Source: Bradyrhizobium sp. NDS-1 (lineage in GTDB: Bacteria > Pseudomonadota > Alphaproteobacteria > Rhizobiales > Xanthobacteraceae). Taken from it: a stretch of 64,000 nucleotides of DNA. The stretch covers positions 6,061,501 through 6,125,500 of the forward strand of contig NZ_CP136628.1 in the NCBI RefSeq assembly GCF_032918005.1. Direction: 5' to 3'. The position numbers and the translations under genes were made by a program. The notes below the pieces were generated by a model. It made no database searches and had not been told where the DNA came from. It saw nothing but the letters and a program-made list of their open reading frames with translations. Positions 47,732 through 61,388 of this stretch are shown here, piece by piece (within the stretch, counting starts at the first letter, position 1; each line of letters opens with the position of its first letter).

Positions 47732-48283
47732 ATGAAACGGACCGTCATCGCCCTTGCCTGCGTGCTTCTCGCAGGCCCCGCCCTCGCCCAGTCGCTGGGC
47801 GAGAAGACCGGCATCAATTCGGCACTCGGCGTCGCACCTGCTACTGCGGATTTCGTCAAGGAGGTCGCGATCAGCGACATGTTCGAGATCGAGTCGAGCA
47901 AGCTCGCCCAGCAGAAGGGCAACGCTCAGGAGAAGAGCTTCGCACAGCAGATGGTGACGGACCACACCAAGACCAGTACCGAACTGAAGAGTCTCGTCAG
48001 TGACGGCAAGGTGCAGGCGACCCTGCCGACGGCACTCGACAGCTCGCACCATAGCAAGCTCGACAAGCTCAAGAACGCCACCGGCAAGGATTTCAGCTCG
48101 GACTACAACTCCTACCAGGTCAGCGCCCATGAAGATGCGGTGTCGCTGTTCGAACGCTACGCCAAGGGCGGTGACAATTCCGCGCTGAAGGACTGGGCCG
48201 GCAAGACGCTGCCGGCGCTCAAGCATCATCTTGTCATGGCCAAGGAGCTCGGCAAGGCGCCGAGTGTCGGCCAGACAAAGTAA
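47732..48283 (+). CDS. DUF4142 domain secreted protein
   Basis: The 183-residue protein has a signal peptide (KRTVIALACVLLAGPALAQ) and a four-helix ferritin-like DUF4142 domain: DFVKEVAISDMFEIESSKLA, SFAQQMVTDHTKTSTELKSL, and a final ALKDWAGKTLPALKHHLVMA. In rhizobia these periplasmic proteins are often stress-induced, but their biochemical role is unknown. A second, divergent copy lies at 51626. An EcfG-like promoter is upstream and a GC hairpin with 11-bp arms follows (48290-48325). Confidence 0.88.
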   Translation: MKRTVIALACVLLAGPALAQSLGEKTGINSALGVAPATADFVKEVAISDMFEIESSKLAQQKGNAQEKSFAQQMVTDHTKTSTELKSLVSDGKVQATLPTALDSSHHSKLDKLKNATGKDFSSDYNSYQVSAHEDAVSLFERYAKGGDNSALKDWAGKTLPALKHHLVMAKELGKAPSVGQTK

Positions 48284-48289
48284 CGCGTC

Positions 48290-48325
48290 GGACGAGGAGG
48301 CCGCCCCTCGGCGTCCTCCTCGTCC
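48290..48325. terminator. GC-rich hairpin after the DUF4142 gene, possible terminator
   Basis: GGACGAGGAGG (48290-48300) and CCTCCTCGTCC (48315-48325) form 11-bp arms just after the DUF4142 stop. There is no T-run, so termination strength is uncertain. Confidence 0.5.
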
Positions 48326-48499
48326 CCGGCAACGATGTCTTCTCTCCGTATGCCCGCAAGCTCACGATGATTCCGCTCGTCCATCCGGAGCAGCCTGCCG
48401 CACTCGTTTCGATCGATCCGCAGAGGCCACGAGCGCCGCAGAACGTTCATTGTCATACAGAATTTACAGAACGGTCATCATGGATAACTCGCCAGACCG

Positions 48500-49084
48500 A
48501 TGGCACTCGTAAAAGTAAAACCGACCCGGATCGACCAGGCGCTCGCCAACGAAATAGCGCAGGACACAAATTCAGACATCGAGCAAGTCGCCCAGATTTT
48601 GACCTGGGCTGCGGACGAGCACGTGCTGCTCGTGCTCGCTGCGGCTGGTTGGCTTTACGCCCGGCTTCGGCAACCCGGCGCGCGTCCTGTCGCAAATCAC
48701 ATGTTGGCGGTCTCCTTGGCGACCGCGGTGCTGCCGCACCTGCTGAAGTCCCTGTTCGACCAGACGAGGCCCGACCGGCTGACAGTGCGCGGTCATGCGA
48801 ACGGTATTCCCATATCGGGACGATCCCGCGACGCGTTTCCTTCCGGCCATGCTCTGCACATGGGCGCGCTGGCCTCGGCGGCAGGGCTGCTGAAGCCCGT
48901 CCCACGCCGGCTGGTGCGCTCGCTTGCCGTGGCTCTGTCGTTGACGCGCGTTGTCGTGCTTGCACACTGGGTCAGCGACGTCGTGGCAGGCTTCATCCTC
49001 GGCGTCGGCGTCGAACGACTGTTCAGGCCGCTCACGCTCGGAAAGCCAAGACAGCGGCCCCCTGCCTCGCGGGTGCGGTCATGA
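48500..49084 (+). CDS. PAP2 superfamily membrane phosphatase
   Basis: The 194-residue protein carries the three PAP2 motifs: KSLFDQTRPDR, then FPSGHALHMGAL with the catalytic histidine, and SLTRVVVLAHWVSDVVAG with the second histidine and aspartate. Hydrophobic helices place it in the membrane. It would dephosphorylate lipid phosphates such as phosphatidate or undecaprenyl pyrophosphate. It overlaps the next membrane gene by ATGA and heads a three-gene operon. Confidence 0.88.
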   Translation: MALVKVKPTRIDQALANEIAQDTNSDIEQVAQILTWAADEHVLLVLAAAGWLYARLRQPGARPVANHMLAVSLATAVLPHLLKSLFDQTRPDRLTVRGHANGIPISGRSRDAFPSGHALHMGALASAAGLLKPVPRRLVRSLAVALSLTRVVVLAHWVSDVVAGFILGVGVERLFRPLTLGKPRQRPPASRVRS

Positions 49085-49428
49085 CGGAATATCTGCTGCG
49101 CTTCATCGCCGGCGGGGTCATCGTCTCCGCCTTCGCGATCCTGGGAGACATGCTCAAGCCGAAGAGTTTTGCCGGGCTGCTCGGCGCGGCTCCGTCGGTC
49201 GCGCTGGCCACACTCAGCATCGCCGTCGTCCAGCACGGCCCGCAATATGTCGCCGCCGAAAGCTGGACGATGATCTATGGTGCCGTCGCACTTGCCTTCT
49301 ACAGCCTGGTCGTCTGCCATCTCTTGATGAGGTTTCGTCTCGGCGCATTGCCAGCCACCGTCGCCGCTTTTGCCGTATGGCTCGTCGTCGCCTTCGGTCT
49401 GCTCGCGGCCTTCGGAGGTGCTGCCTGA
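49081..49428 (+). CDS. small membrane protein, DUF3147-like (first of a pair)
   Basis: The 115-residue protein has about four hydrophobic helices (LLRFIAGGVIVSAFAILGDM, TMIYGAVALAFYSLVVCHLL, ATVAAFAVWLVVAFGLLAAF). The pattern PKSFAGLLGAAPSVALATLS is like DUF3147 proteins. Start and stop overlap both neighbours (ATGA with PAP2; TGATG with the next gene), showing a compact operon. Function unknown. Confidence 0.75.
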   Translation: MTEYLLRFIAGGVIVSAFAILGDMLKPKSFAGLLGAAPSVALATLSIAVVQHGPQYVAAESWTMIYGAVALAFYSLVVCHLLMRFRLGALPATVAAFAVWLVVAFGLLAAFGGAA

Positions 49429-49913
49429 TGCTGGTCAAGCTGTCTCCATCGGCGCTGAAGCAGACCCGGTGGTACGAGTACGGTGTTCGCTTCCTCCTTG
49501 GCGGACTGGCAACGGCGATCGCGGGAATCGTCGGTGCGCGTTTCGGCGTCTCCGTCGGCGGGCTCTTCCTCGCACTTCCCGCCATCTTCTGCGCCAGCGC
49601 AACACTGATCGAAAGTCATGAGCGCCGCGCCAAGGAAAAAGCCGGTCTCAGCGGGCGAAGGCGCGGGCAGCAGGCAGCGGCGCTCGATGCTGCGGGTGCG
49701 GGCTTGGGAAGCATCGGTCTTGCGGCGTTCGCCATGATTTTTTACGTCGTGGTTTCGACGACCGTGATCGGCGCATTCGTCACCGCCATTCTGGGATGGG
49801 CGGCCGTGTCGGTATCGGCGTGGTTGCTGAGGCGAAAGCTTCGCATCACCTCCCGCGCCGTGCAGACCGAGCGCATCGGGCCATCAGCGAGGCGCCGCGG
49901 CCTCTTCCCGTAG
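49428..49913 (+). CDS. small membrane protein, DUF3147-like (second of a pair)
   Basis: The 161-residue protein resembles its neighbour at 49081 in layout, with helices GVRFLLGGLATAIAGIVGAR and FGVSVGGLFLALPAIFCASA and a cytoplasmic-looking insert ESHERRAKEKAGLSGRRRGQ. RFLLGG...GLFLALPAIFCASATL parallels RFIAGG...GLLGAAPSVALATL in the first protein, suggesting that they arose by duplication or work as a pair. Its start overlaps the previous stop by one base, and its 3' end overlaps a minus-strand small gene by 30 bp. Confidence 0.75.
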   Translation: MLVKLSPSALKQTRWYEYGVRFLLGGLATAIAGIVGARFGVSVGGLFLALPAIFCASATLIESHERRAKEKAGLSGRRRGQQAAALDAAGAGLGSIGLAAFAMIFYVVVSTTVIGAFVTAILGWAAVSVSAWLLRRKLRITSRAVQTERIGPSARRRGLFP

Positions 49914-50078
49914 CATCAGAAAGCCATACATCTCGGCAGCGGTCTGAAGCTGATCGATGCGCGCGACAACGACGTCGCGCTCGCGTCCATTCGGCAGGCT
50001 CGATAGCTCACGCTCGAGCCGCAGCTTCTGCGCCTCGAGGCGTTGCTCAAACGTATGGGGCTCAGATGGTTTTCGCAT
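49884..50078 (-). CDS. small helical hypothetical protein
   Basis: The 64-residue protein is almost entirely helical and charged (FEQRLEAQKLRLERELSSLP, then RERDVVVARIDQLQTAAEMY), probably a short coiled-coil. Its start overlaps the end of another small gene upstream (50062-50220) by 17 bp, so the two are likely co-translated. Its 3' end overlaps the convergent membrane-protein gene. Family not recognised. Confidence 0.65.
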   Translation of the reverse strand: MRKPSEPHTFEQRLEAQKLRLERELSSLPNGRERDVVVARIDQLQTAAEMYGFLMLREEAAAPR

Positions 50079-50220
50079 CTTCCGTCCTCGGTGGCTGCAA
50101 GGCCGGGCTGTTGGCCCAGCGTTCGACTTGCTCGATGACCCTCTGGTGGCTCGGGCGCACCGGTTTGGGGGCTTCCGGCTCTTCGGAAAGCTTACGGGGC
50201 AACCTGACTTCGTCCGTCAT
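50062..50220 (-). CDS. very small hypothetical protein (52 residues)
   Basis: A short frame runs from ATG 50220 to TGA 50062. It begins MTDEVRLPRKLSEEPEAPKP, continues with VRPSHQRVIEQVERWANSPA and ends in DAKTI. A strong ribosome site, GGGAGAGA, lies about eight bases upstream, and the frame overlaps the next small gene's start. The Pro/Glu-rich start and helical middle look protein-like. The AT-rich upstream region (to about 50300) should hold its promoter. Confidence 0.6.
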   Translation of the reverse strand: MTDEVRLPRKLSEEPEAPKPVRPSHQRVIEQVERWANSPALQPPRTEDAKTI

Positions 50221-50298
50221 GGTCTCTCTCCCTTCCAGGAGGAAATGCGCGACCGCGAAAGTCGTTCAATTATAACATATTGATTTCGCTAAGTTTTT

Positions 50299-50377
50299 TA
50301 CTCATCTTGAGACTTTCCCGTCTCTTGTGGAACTCCAACCAAGTTGGTTCGTTGAGTAATCTACTCAACCTACTCAA
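50299..50377. promoter_or_regulatory. Multi-site operator of TACTCA half-sites, overlapping EcfG promoter
   Basis: GTTGAGTA (50351-50358), three bases and TACTCAAC (50362-50369) form a perfect 8-bp-arm palindrome. Further TACTCA half-sites occur at 50299-50304 and 50371-50376; the last two half-sites are spaced nine bases apart. The array lies before a small DNA-binding-type gene at 50393, which fits autorepression. Confidence 0.6.
50329..50353 (+). promoter_or_regulatory. EcfG-type general stress promoter (exact consensus)
   Basis: GGAAC (50329-50333), 16 bases, CGTT (50350-50353). The -10 element overlaps the left arm of the GTTGAGTA/TACTCAAC palindrome, so a bound repressor would block it. 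Confidence 0.72.
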
Positions 50378-50392
50378 TTTGTGTGATTGACC

Positions 50393-50641
50393 ATGCAAGA
50401 CCTTCGCGCCGAGCGGCTTCAGGTCATGCTCTCGCCGGAAGAGTTGGCCGCCGTTGACGATTTCCGGTTCAAGCATCGCATGCCGACGCGGGCGGCGGCA
50501 GTCCGCGAGCTCCTCAAGTTCGGACTGGCCGCCGCAGACGTCGATGCAGCCGCCGGCGTGAAGTCGAGCAGCTTCGGCGTGTTCGGCCGCGGAGCCGACG
50601 GACACACGCAGAGAGATCCCGAAAGCGGTGCCGAGGACTGA
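50393..50641 (+). CDS. small ribbon-helix-helix-like DNA-binding protein
   Basis: The 82-residue protein starts RAERLQVMLSPEELAAVDDF, a beta-strand then helix, followed by KHRMPTRAAAVRELLKFGLA, as in ribbon-helix-helix repressors. The Gly/Ser-rich C-terminal 25 residues look disordered. It may bind the TACTCA palindromes directly upstream of its own ATG (50393), controlling itself and the divergent small-protein pair. No toxin partner follows, so a toxin-antitoxin role is unlikely. Confidence 0.68.
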   Translation: MQDLRAERLQVMLSPEELAAVDDFRFKHRMPTRAAAVRELLKFGLAAADVDAAAGVKSSSFGVFGRGADGHTQRDPESGAED

Positions 50642-50810
50642 GCAATGAGGACTGAGCAATAGAGGCTTCCACAGGCGAACGGCCCCGGCAGGATGAGTGC
50701 CGAGGCCGTCCTTGGAGATTGCTTCCGGCTCACCGGGGGCATGACGACCGGAAGCAACCTGTCGACTCCGCGCACGAGGATTCGTTCCTCGTGCGGGATC
50801 ACCGCTTCGT

Positions 50811-51029
50811 CTAGCTGCTCGGCGCGTCGCCGGAATCATCCGGCGTCATGCCGGAGCCCGGCGTCTTGCTCTTGTCATTCAGTCTGGGATCGCGCGTCGC
50901 CTCGCGTGACGGCGAGCCGTTCTGAGTTCTCTGTGGATCCGTCTTGTGCGCAGACTGCGCGCGCTGCTTGTCACGGGGCTGCTCCTCTCCCCGCTTATCC
51001 CTGACGATGCCGTGGTCGGAATGGGCCAT
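50811..51029 (-). CDS. small disordered hydrophilic protein
   Basis: The 72-residue frame is rich in Asp, Arg, Lys, Ser and Gln with no hydrophobic core (VRDKRGEEQPRDKQRAQSAH; the end is GMTPDDSGDAPSS). It looks like an intrinsically disordered stress protein. GAGGCGAAGG lies before ATG 51029, and a weak EcfG-like site (GGAAC-N16-CGTA on the minus strand, 51090-51066) is upstream. Family not known; it could be a chance frame. Confidence 0.52.
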   Translation of the reverse strand: MAHSDHGIVRDKRGEEQPRDKQRAQSAHKTDPQRTQNGSPSREATRDPRLNDKSKTPGSGMTPDDSGDAPSS

Positions 51030-51065
51030 GGTGTGCCTTCGCCTCTTCTGATGTCTCGAAGCGCT

Positions 51066-51090
51066 TACGCACTGCGGCGCCGAATGTTCC
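51066..51090 (-). promoter_or_regulatory. Weak EcfG-like promoter
   Basis: On the minus strand GGAAC (51090-51086), 16 bases, CGTA (51069-51066). The -10 differs from CGTT at the last base. It lies 37 bp before ATG 51029 but falls within or near the neighbouring 43-residue gene's end. Confidence 0.3.
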
Positions 51091-51099
51091 GGCGCCGCT

Positions 51100-51231
51100 C
51101 TAGCTGTGCGTTGCGTGGACGGCGGCCGATGCGTTCTCCAGCTGCACCTGACGAACCGTCGTCACCGTCGCAAACGCGACCGAGACGCCGAAGGCAAAAA
51201 TGAGTGAAAGAAGGGCCAGACGTGGAGCCAT
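51100..51231 (-). CDS. 43-residue membrane or secreted peptide
   Basis: ATG 51231 has an ideal AGGAGG ribosome site seven bases upstream. The product starts MAPRLALLSLIFAFGVSVAF, one hydrophobic helix, and ends in VRQVQLENASAAVHATHS. It is either a single-span membrane peptide or a short secreted peptide. The frame is open back to 51360, but the ribosome site supports the short form. Function unknown. Confidence 0.6.
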   Translation of the reverse strand: MAPRLALLSLIFAFGVSVAFATVTTVRQVQLENASAAVHATHS

Positions 51232-51337
51232 CGCAAACCTCCTTCTGGAATCGTGATTGATTGTTCCCTGATCATCCTTGATTGACCGCTTGCATTCCGT
51301 GAGCGGTCTCACACGCGGATTCACGAAAGGCGAGCGC

Positions 51338-51532
51338 TCAGGCGTCCTGCTTCTGCGCAAAACGGACCGGAACGGGCGCGATCTCGCCGTCGAGCCAATC
51401 CTGCTCGTGAGCGAGCGCCGTCCAGGCGTCCGCCATGCGCGAATAGCGCTTGTGGGCGGGTTTTCCCTCGGCGCGCTCGGCGAGCTGGAGACAATTGTCG
51501 GCGTTATCTCTGAAGATGTCGGACTGTTTCAT
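51338..51532 (-). CDS. small conserved-looking hypothetical protein
   Basis: The 64-residue protein reads MKQSDIFRDNADNCLQLAER, then PAHKRYSRMADAWTALAHEQ and DWLDGEIAPVPV. It is helical, with a single cysteine, and has the look of small rhizobial proteins encoded in many copies. No function is known to me. It lies divergent from the second DUF4142 gene. Confidence 0.68.
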   Translation of the reverse strand: MKQSDIFRDNADNCLQLAERAEGKPAHKRYSRMADAWTALAHEQDWLDGEIAPVPVRFAQKQDA

Positions 51533-51625
51533 GAAGCAAGACGTGGGGATGGAACTCTACCGTCGCAACCCGCTTTCCGATCGTAATGTTGAGGGAACTT
51601 TGCCTCCGATCCGCAATTGATCTCG

Positions 51626-52138
51626 ATGCGAGTTCTCGTCGCGATCATCCTGGCATTCATCAGCACCGCGGCGCTCGCCGACAGCACCGGCGAACGCAAG
51701 CCCGGCGAACGTCCGCCGAGCGCGATCGACGTCATCAGCGGTCTCTACAATTTCAGCCGCTTCCAGCAGGGCCTTCTGGAGAACACGGATTTGAAGGGCA
51801 ACGCCGAGGTCAAGAACCTCGCAGCCTTGCGCGCAGAAGAGGCCACCAAGCGCGACAAGGCGCTCAAGCAGATACAACAGGCGATCGGCGCGGAGCCACG
51901 CGTCGACAAGGCGTCGTCCGTCAGCGCGAGCCTGGTCGAGCCCGAAACTTCGGACGGACCGACTTACGTCCGAAGCTTCTACGCCTCGCAGATCCCGGAG
52001 TATGAATCCGCCATCGATCTGCTCGAACGCTATCTGAAGGCGCCCGACAACACCGCGCTCGCAGCGTTCGCGCGCGAGCAGCTCCCGATGCTGCGCGCGC
52101 AGGTCAGGGACGCCGAGCGCACCATGGCGGACAAGTAG
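51626..52138 (+). CDS. DUF4142-like secreted protein (second copy)
   Basis: The 170-residue protein has a signal peptide (MRVLVAIILAFISTAALA) and helices similar in order to the DUF4142 protein at 47732: ending SAIDLLERYLKAPDNTALAA and REQLPMLRAQVRDAERTMAD, parallel to VSLFERYAKGGDNSALKDWA and the final helix there. The first helices diverge. ATG 51626 is used; TTG 51617 is in frame. It converges on the Ser/Gly-rich protein gene with 6 bp between stops. Confidence 0.75.
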   Translation: MRVLVAIILAFISTAALADSTGERKPGERPPSAIDVISGLYNFSRFQQGLLENTDLKGNAEVKNLAALRAEEATKRDKALKQIQQAIGAEPRVDKASSVSASLVEPETSDGPTYVRSFYASQIPEYESAIDLLERYLKAPDNTALAAFAREQLPMLRAQVRDAERTMADK

Positions 52139-52144
52139 CAGCCT

Positions 52145-52450
52145 CTATTTGTCGTTCGAATGACGTTGCTGGCTCTGCGGGCGCACGGTGCGGTCGCTCT
52201 CCGGCATCTTGTCCCGGCCGGCGTCGCCATTGTCATCCTTGCCGCCCGAAGATGAGGTGCCACTGCCGCTCGGGTTCGAGCGGGTCGCCGCCCCCGTGGT
52301 CGGGGTATCCGCCCGCGAGCTGGCGGAGCTCGCGGCGGGATCGCCGGTCACCGCCCCGCGACCGCTGGGCGCACCGTTCTGCGCCAAGGCCGGCCCGGCA
52401 AACAGCATGGCGACGATCGCGAGTCCTCCTTTAGCAAGTCCTGCCCTCAT
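52145..52450 (-). CDS. small secreted Ser/Gly/Asp-rich protein
   Basis: The 101-residue product has a signal peptide (MRAGLAKGGLAIVAMLFAGP ending ALAQ). A low-complexity, probably disordered mature chain follows, with PSGRGAVTGDPAASSASSRA, SGTSSSGGKDDNGDAGRDKM and RPQSQQRHSNDK. The frame is open to 52621, but the signal peptide fixes ATG 52450. An EcfG-like promoter lies 23 bp before it on the minus strand, facing away from the hybrid kinase promoter. Confidence 0.7.
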   Translation of the reverse strand: MRAGLAKGGLAIVAMLFAGPALAQNGAPSGRGAVTGDPAASSASSRADTPTTGAATRSNPSGSGTSSSGGKDDNGDAGRDKMPESDRTVRPQSQQRHSNDK

Positions 52451-52472
52451 GTCCGTTCTCCCTTTGCGGGCT

Positions 52473-52497
52473 AACCACGAGGCCTGGCGCCCGTTCC
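52473..52497 (-). promoter_or_regulatory. EcfG-like general stress promoter
   Basis: On the minus strand GGAAC (52497-52493), 16 bases, GGTT (52476-52473). It drives the small secreted Ser/Gly-rich protein gene starting at 52450. Confidence 0.58.
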
Positions 52498-52564
52498 GGG
52501 ACGCTGCCGGAGACGACCGAACGAGGCGGGGGGCCGCCCACGCCATTTCTGTCCGAATTGGCAT

Positions 52565-52589
52565 GGAACCAAATCGCTCCATCGCCGTT
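52565..52589 (+). promoter_or_regulatory. EcfG-type general stress promoter (exact consensus)
   Basis: GGAAC (52565-52569), 16 bases, CGTT (52586-52589). It lies about 136 bp upstream of the giant hybrid kinase ATG and is the only clear promoter seen there. Confidence 0.7.
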
Positions 52590-52724
52590 GTTTGCATCGG
52601 GCTGAGCAAGGCAGGTTCCATTCTCGCGCCGCACCTTGGCGCTTGATTTCGAATTGGGCTGACGCTCTATTTCGACGAGATGCGTCACGCCTTGGATTCG
52701 GCCGGCGCCTGCGGGGGAATCAGT

Positions 52725-59021
<6,297 letters not shown>

Positions 59022-59034
59022 GTTGGATCCGAGA

Positions 59035-60525
59035 ATGGACCACGAAAAGGTCAACATCCTCCTCGTCGACGACCAGCCGGCAAAGCTGCTCGCCTATGAG
59101 GTGATCCTGAAGGATCTCGGCGAGAACCTCGTGATCGCCTCGTCCGGACGCGAGGCGCTGGAGCTGCTGCTCAAGACCGAGATCGCGGTGATCCTCGTCG
59201 ATGTCTGCATGCCGGAGCTGGACGGCTTCGAGCTTGCCGCAATGATCCGCGAGCATCCGCGCTTCCAGAAGACCGCGATGATCTTCATCTCCGCCATCCA
59301 GGTCAGCGACATCGACCGGTTGCGCGGCTACGAGATGGGCGCGGTCGACTACGTGCCGGTACCGGTCGTGCCGGAGGTGCTGCGTGCCAAGATCAAGGTG
59401 TTTGCCGAACTCTACCGCAAGACCCGCGAGCTCGAACGGCTGAACCAGGAGCTCGAGGATCGCGTCCGCGCACGCACGGCGGAGCTGGAAAACTCCACCG
59501 CGAAGCTGCGCGAGAGCGAGCAGCGGCGCAGCATGGCGATCGCCGCCGGCAAGATGGGCTCCTGGGATTGGGACTGGATCAGCGGCGACTGGATGTGGGA
59601 CGAGGGGCAGTATCGCATCTTCGGCGTCAGCCCCGAGAGCTTCGAGGTCAACCCGGCCAATGTCCAGGCGCTGTTGCATCCCGATGACGTCGATCAGTTG
59701 CGCAAGGCGATTGCCGAGTTCAACAAGGGCGCGCGGGCCTACGAGACCGAGTTCCGCATCATGCGGCCCGACGGAGAGGTGCGCTGGTGCGTTGGCACGG
59801 CGGCAGCAACGGTGGACGATAGCAGTCGCGTCGTGCGCGTGAGCGGCGTCACCGTGGACATCACCGAACGCAAGCGCGCCGAGGAGCGTCAGAATCTCTT
59901 GGCGCGGGAAGTCGATCATCGCGCCAAGAATGCGCTGGCTCTGGCGCAGTCGATCGTTCGCCTCACCCGTGCCGACGAGGTCAAGGCCTATGTGAGCGCC
60001 GTCGAGGGACGCATCAACGCGCTGGCGCGCGTGCACACCATCCTGTCGCTGTCGAGCTGGCAGGGCGCCGAGCTCTCCAGGCTGATCGACGAGGAGCTTG
60101 CGCCCTATTCGCTTGGCGGCCAGATCATGTTGGCGGGTCCGGAAGTCCAGTTGCTGCCGGCGACGGCCCAGACGCTGGCGCTCGCATTGCACGAGCTCTT
60201 CACCAACTCAGCCAAGTACGGCGCCCTCTCGACGAGGTCGGGACGGCTCACGATCGGCTGGCAGGTCGAAGATCAAGTGCTCACGCTGAACTGGGAGGAA
60301 TCCGGCGGTCCGCTGGTCATGACTCCGAAATCTCGCGGCTTCGGCACCCGGAGCCTGCTCGCGAGCGTCGAGTCCCAGCTCGGCGGACAGGCGCGGTTCG
60401 ATTGGCGAGCCGAAGGCCTGTTGTGCCGTCTGGAGGTGCCGCTGACACGCAAGACGGCGGCGACGGCCGTATCGGGTAAATTCGAAGAGGCCGGCTCTGC
60501 CGAATTGCAGCGCGCGTCCGGTTAG
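59035..60525 (+). CDS. response regulator/PAS/HWE-family histidine kinase
   Basis: The 496-residue protein starts with a receiver domain (NILLVDDQPAKLLAYEVILK; VILVDVCMPELDGFE with Asp56). A coiled coil and a PAS domain (about 165-280: GSWDWDWISGDWMWDEGQYR, ending SGVTVDITERKRAEE) follow. It ends in an HWE-type kinase core: LLAREVDHRAKNALALAQSI with His295, and LALALHELFTNSAKYGALST. HWE/HisKA_2 kinases often phosphorylate PhyR in the alphaproteobacterial general stress response. It begins 13 bp after the giant kinase and probably acts with it. Confidence 0.9.
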   Translation: MDHEKVNILLVDDQPAKLLAYEVILKDLGENLVIASSGREALELLLKTEIAVILVDVCMPELDGFELAAMIREHPRFQKTAMIFISAIQVSDIDRLRGYEMGAVDYVPVPVVPEVLRAKIKVFAELYRKTRELERLNQELEDRVRARTAELENSTAKLRESEQRRSMAIAAGKMGSWDWDWISGDWMWDEGQYRIFGVSPESFEVNPANVQALLHPDDVDQLRKAIAEFNKGARAYETEFRIMRPDGEVRWCVGTAAATVDDSSRVVRVSGVTVDITERKRAEERQNLLAREVDHRAKNALALAQSIVRLTRADEVKAYVSAVEGRINALARVHTILSLSSWQGAELSRLIDEELAPYSLGGQIMLAGPEVQLLPATAQTLALALHELFTNSAKYGALSTRSGRLTIGWQVEDQVLTLNWEESGGPLVMTPKSRGFGTRSLLASVESQLGGQARFDWRAEGLLCRLEVPLTRKTAATAVSGKFEEAGSAELQRASG

Positions 60526-60605
60526 AGAGCATTTGCAGCGAAGTGGAGATCGTTTTCGCGTTGAGAAAGCGCGTCAAGACGAGAATCGAGAGCTTCCGTT
60601 TCGAT

Positions 60606-60848
60606 TCAGCCGGAATGGGAGAAGCTCCGGCCGGACGCCGCGCTCGTCATACGTTGCACCATCCGCGGTTCGCGCGCGACCCGGCCTTCGAGCCAGGCTT
60701 CCGTTCGGGCGAGATCGCGGAGCGCCTTGGCATAGCGGCGGGCCGCGCTTCGCTCCGCGCCTCGCGGCAGCTTGCGCGCCTTGCGCAACATGTCCGCGGC
60801 GGCGTTGCGATAGGCCAGTGAGCGGTAAAGAAAGACTACCTTGCCCAT
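60606..60848 (-). CDS. small basic hypothetical protein
   Basis: The 80-residue protein begins MGKVVFLYRSLAYRNAAADM and continues with LRKARKLPRGAERSAARRYA and KALRDLARTEAWLEGRVARE. It is helical and strongly basic. The frame continues upstream to 61241, but ATG 60848 begins the plausible protein and has GGGAC at a fair distance. Family not recognised. Confidence 0.6.
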   Translation of the reverse strand: MGKVVFLYRSLAYRNAAADMLRKARKLPRGAERSAARRYAKALRDLARTEAWLEGRVAREPRMVQRMTSAASGRSFSHSG

Positions 60849-60937
60849 ATCGAATGTCCCGTTTTGATAGCGCCCATCCTCGCAAGGCCGGCATGAACGT
60901 CGGATGAAGCCGGTGATGACAATTCCTTCATTTATTT

Positions 60938-60962
60938 GGAACCAGCAACTATTGCCCGCGTT
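60938..60962 (+). promoter_or_regulatory. EcfG-type general stress promoter (exact consensus)
   Basis: GGAAC (60938-60942), 16 bases, CGTT (60959-60962). Transcription would begin near 60970, which places the in-frame ATG at 60966 inside the promoter and supports the start at 60990 for the gene downstream. Confidence 0.7.
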
Positions 60963-60989
60963 TGCATGCCAGATCGGGATGCTGTTCCC

Positions 60990-61247
60990 ATGCGCGCAAA
61001 AAAGTCGTCGGACCTGATCTCCGCTGCCGGCCTCATCAAGCTGATGACGCATACGATGATGGGCGCGGCCCTCGGCCTCGCCTTCAGTCTCGCGCTGATC
61101 CTGTGCAATCCCGCCGTCGCCCGCCTGCTCGATCACGGTGGAAGCCAGGCCGCGATCGTTTTTGCCCTCACATTGGTGACGACGTTCGCGATCGGCGCGA
61201 CCCTCACCGGCGTGGTGTTCATCATCACAGAGGACAAGCAATCTTGA
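60990..61247 (+). CDS. small two-helix membrane protein
   Basis: The 85-residue protein has two hydrophobic helices (MMGAALGLAFSLALILCNPA and AAIVFALTLVTTFAIGATLT), a charged start (MRAKKSSD) and an acidic C-terminus (ITEDKQS). It is likely an inner-membrane protein of unknown function. ATG 60990 is preferred to 60966 because of the exact EcfG promoter just upstream and GGGAT nine bases before it. A terminator lies about 115 bp downstream. Confidence 0.7.
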   Translation: MRAKKSSDLISAAGLIKLMTHTMMGAALGLAFSLALILCNPAVARLLDHGGSQAAIVFALTLVTTFAIGATLTGVVFIITEDKQS

Positions 61248-61360
61248 AGCGAGGTGAAGCCGGGCAGATGCTTCGTCGGGAACTCCTGTAGTAAAGGCGA
61301 TTGACTGCCTGCGTCAATTTAACTCAGGAGTTTTTCGCATGCAGGCTCAGGCGCCCTCTC

Positions 61361-61388
61361 AAAAACCCGCGCCGGCGCGGGCTTTTTC
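61361..61388 (+). terminator. intrinsic terminator
   Basis: CCCGCG (61366-61371), CCGG, CGCGGG (61376-61381) with AAAAA before and CTTTTT after. It can act in both directions: for the membrane-protein gene on the plus strand and the small-protein pair on the minus strand. Confidence 0.8.

Noticed and set aside
48367..49080. Longer version of the first DUF3147-like gene
   Set aside because: The upstream part is the shifted frame of PAP2; the ATG at 49081 overlapping the PAP2 stop is the natural start.
50393..50641. Toxin-antitoxin pair for the RHH-like protein
   Set aside because: No toxin-like gene follows or precedes it on the same strand.
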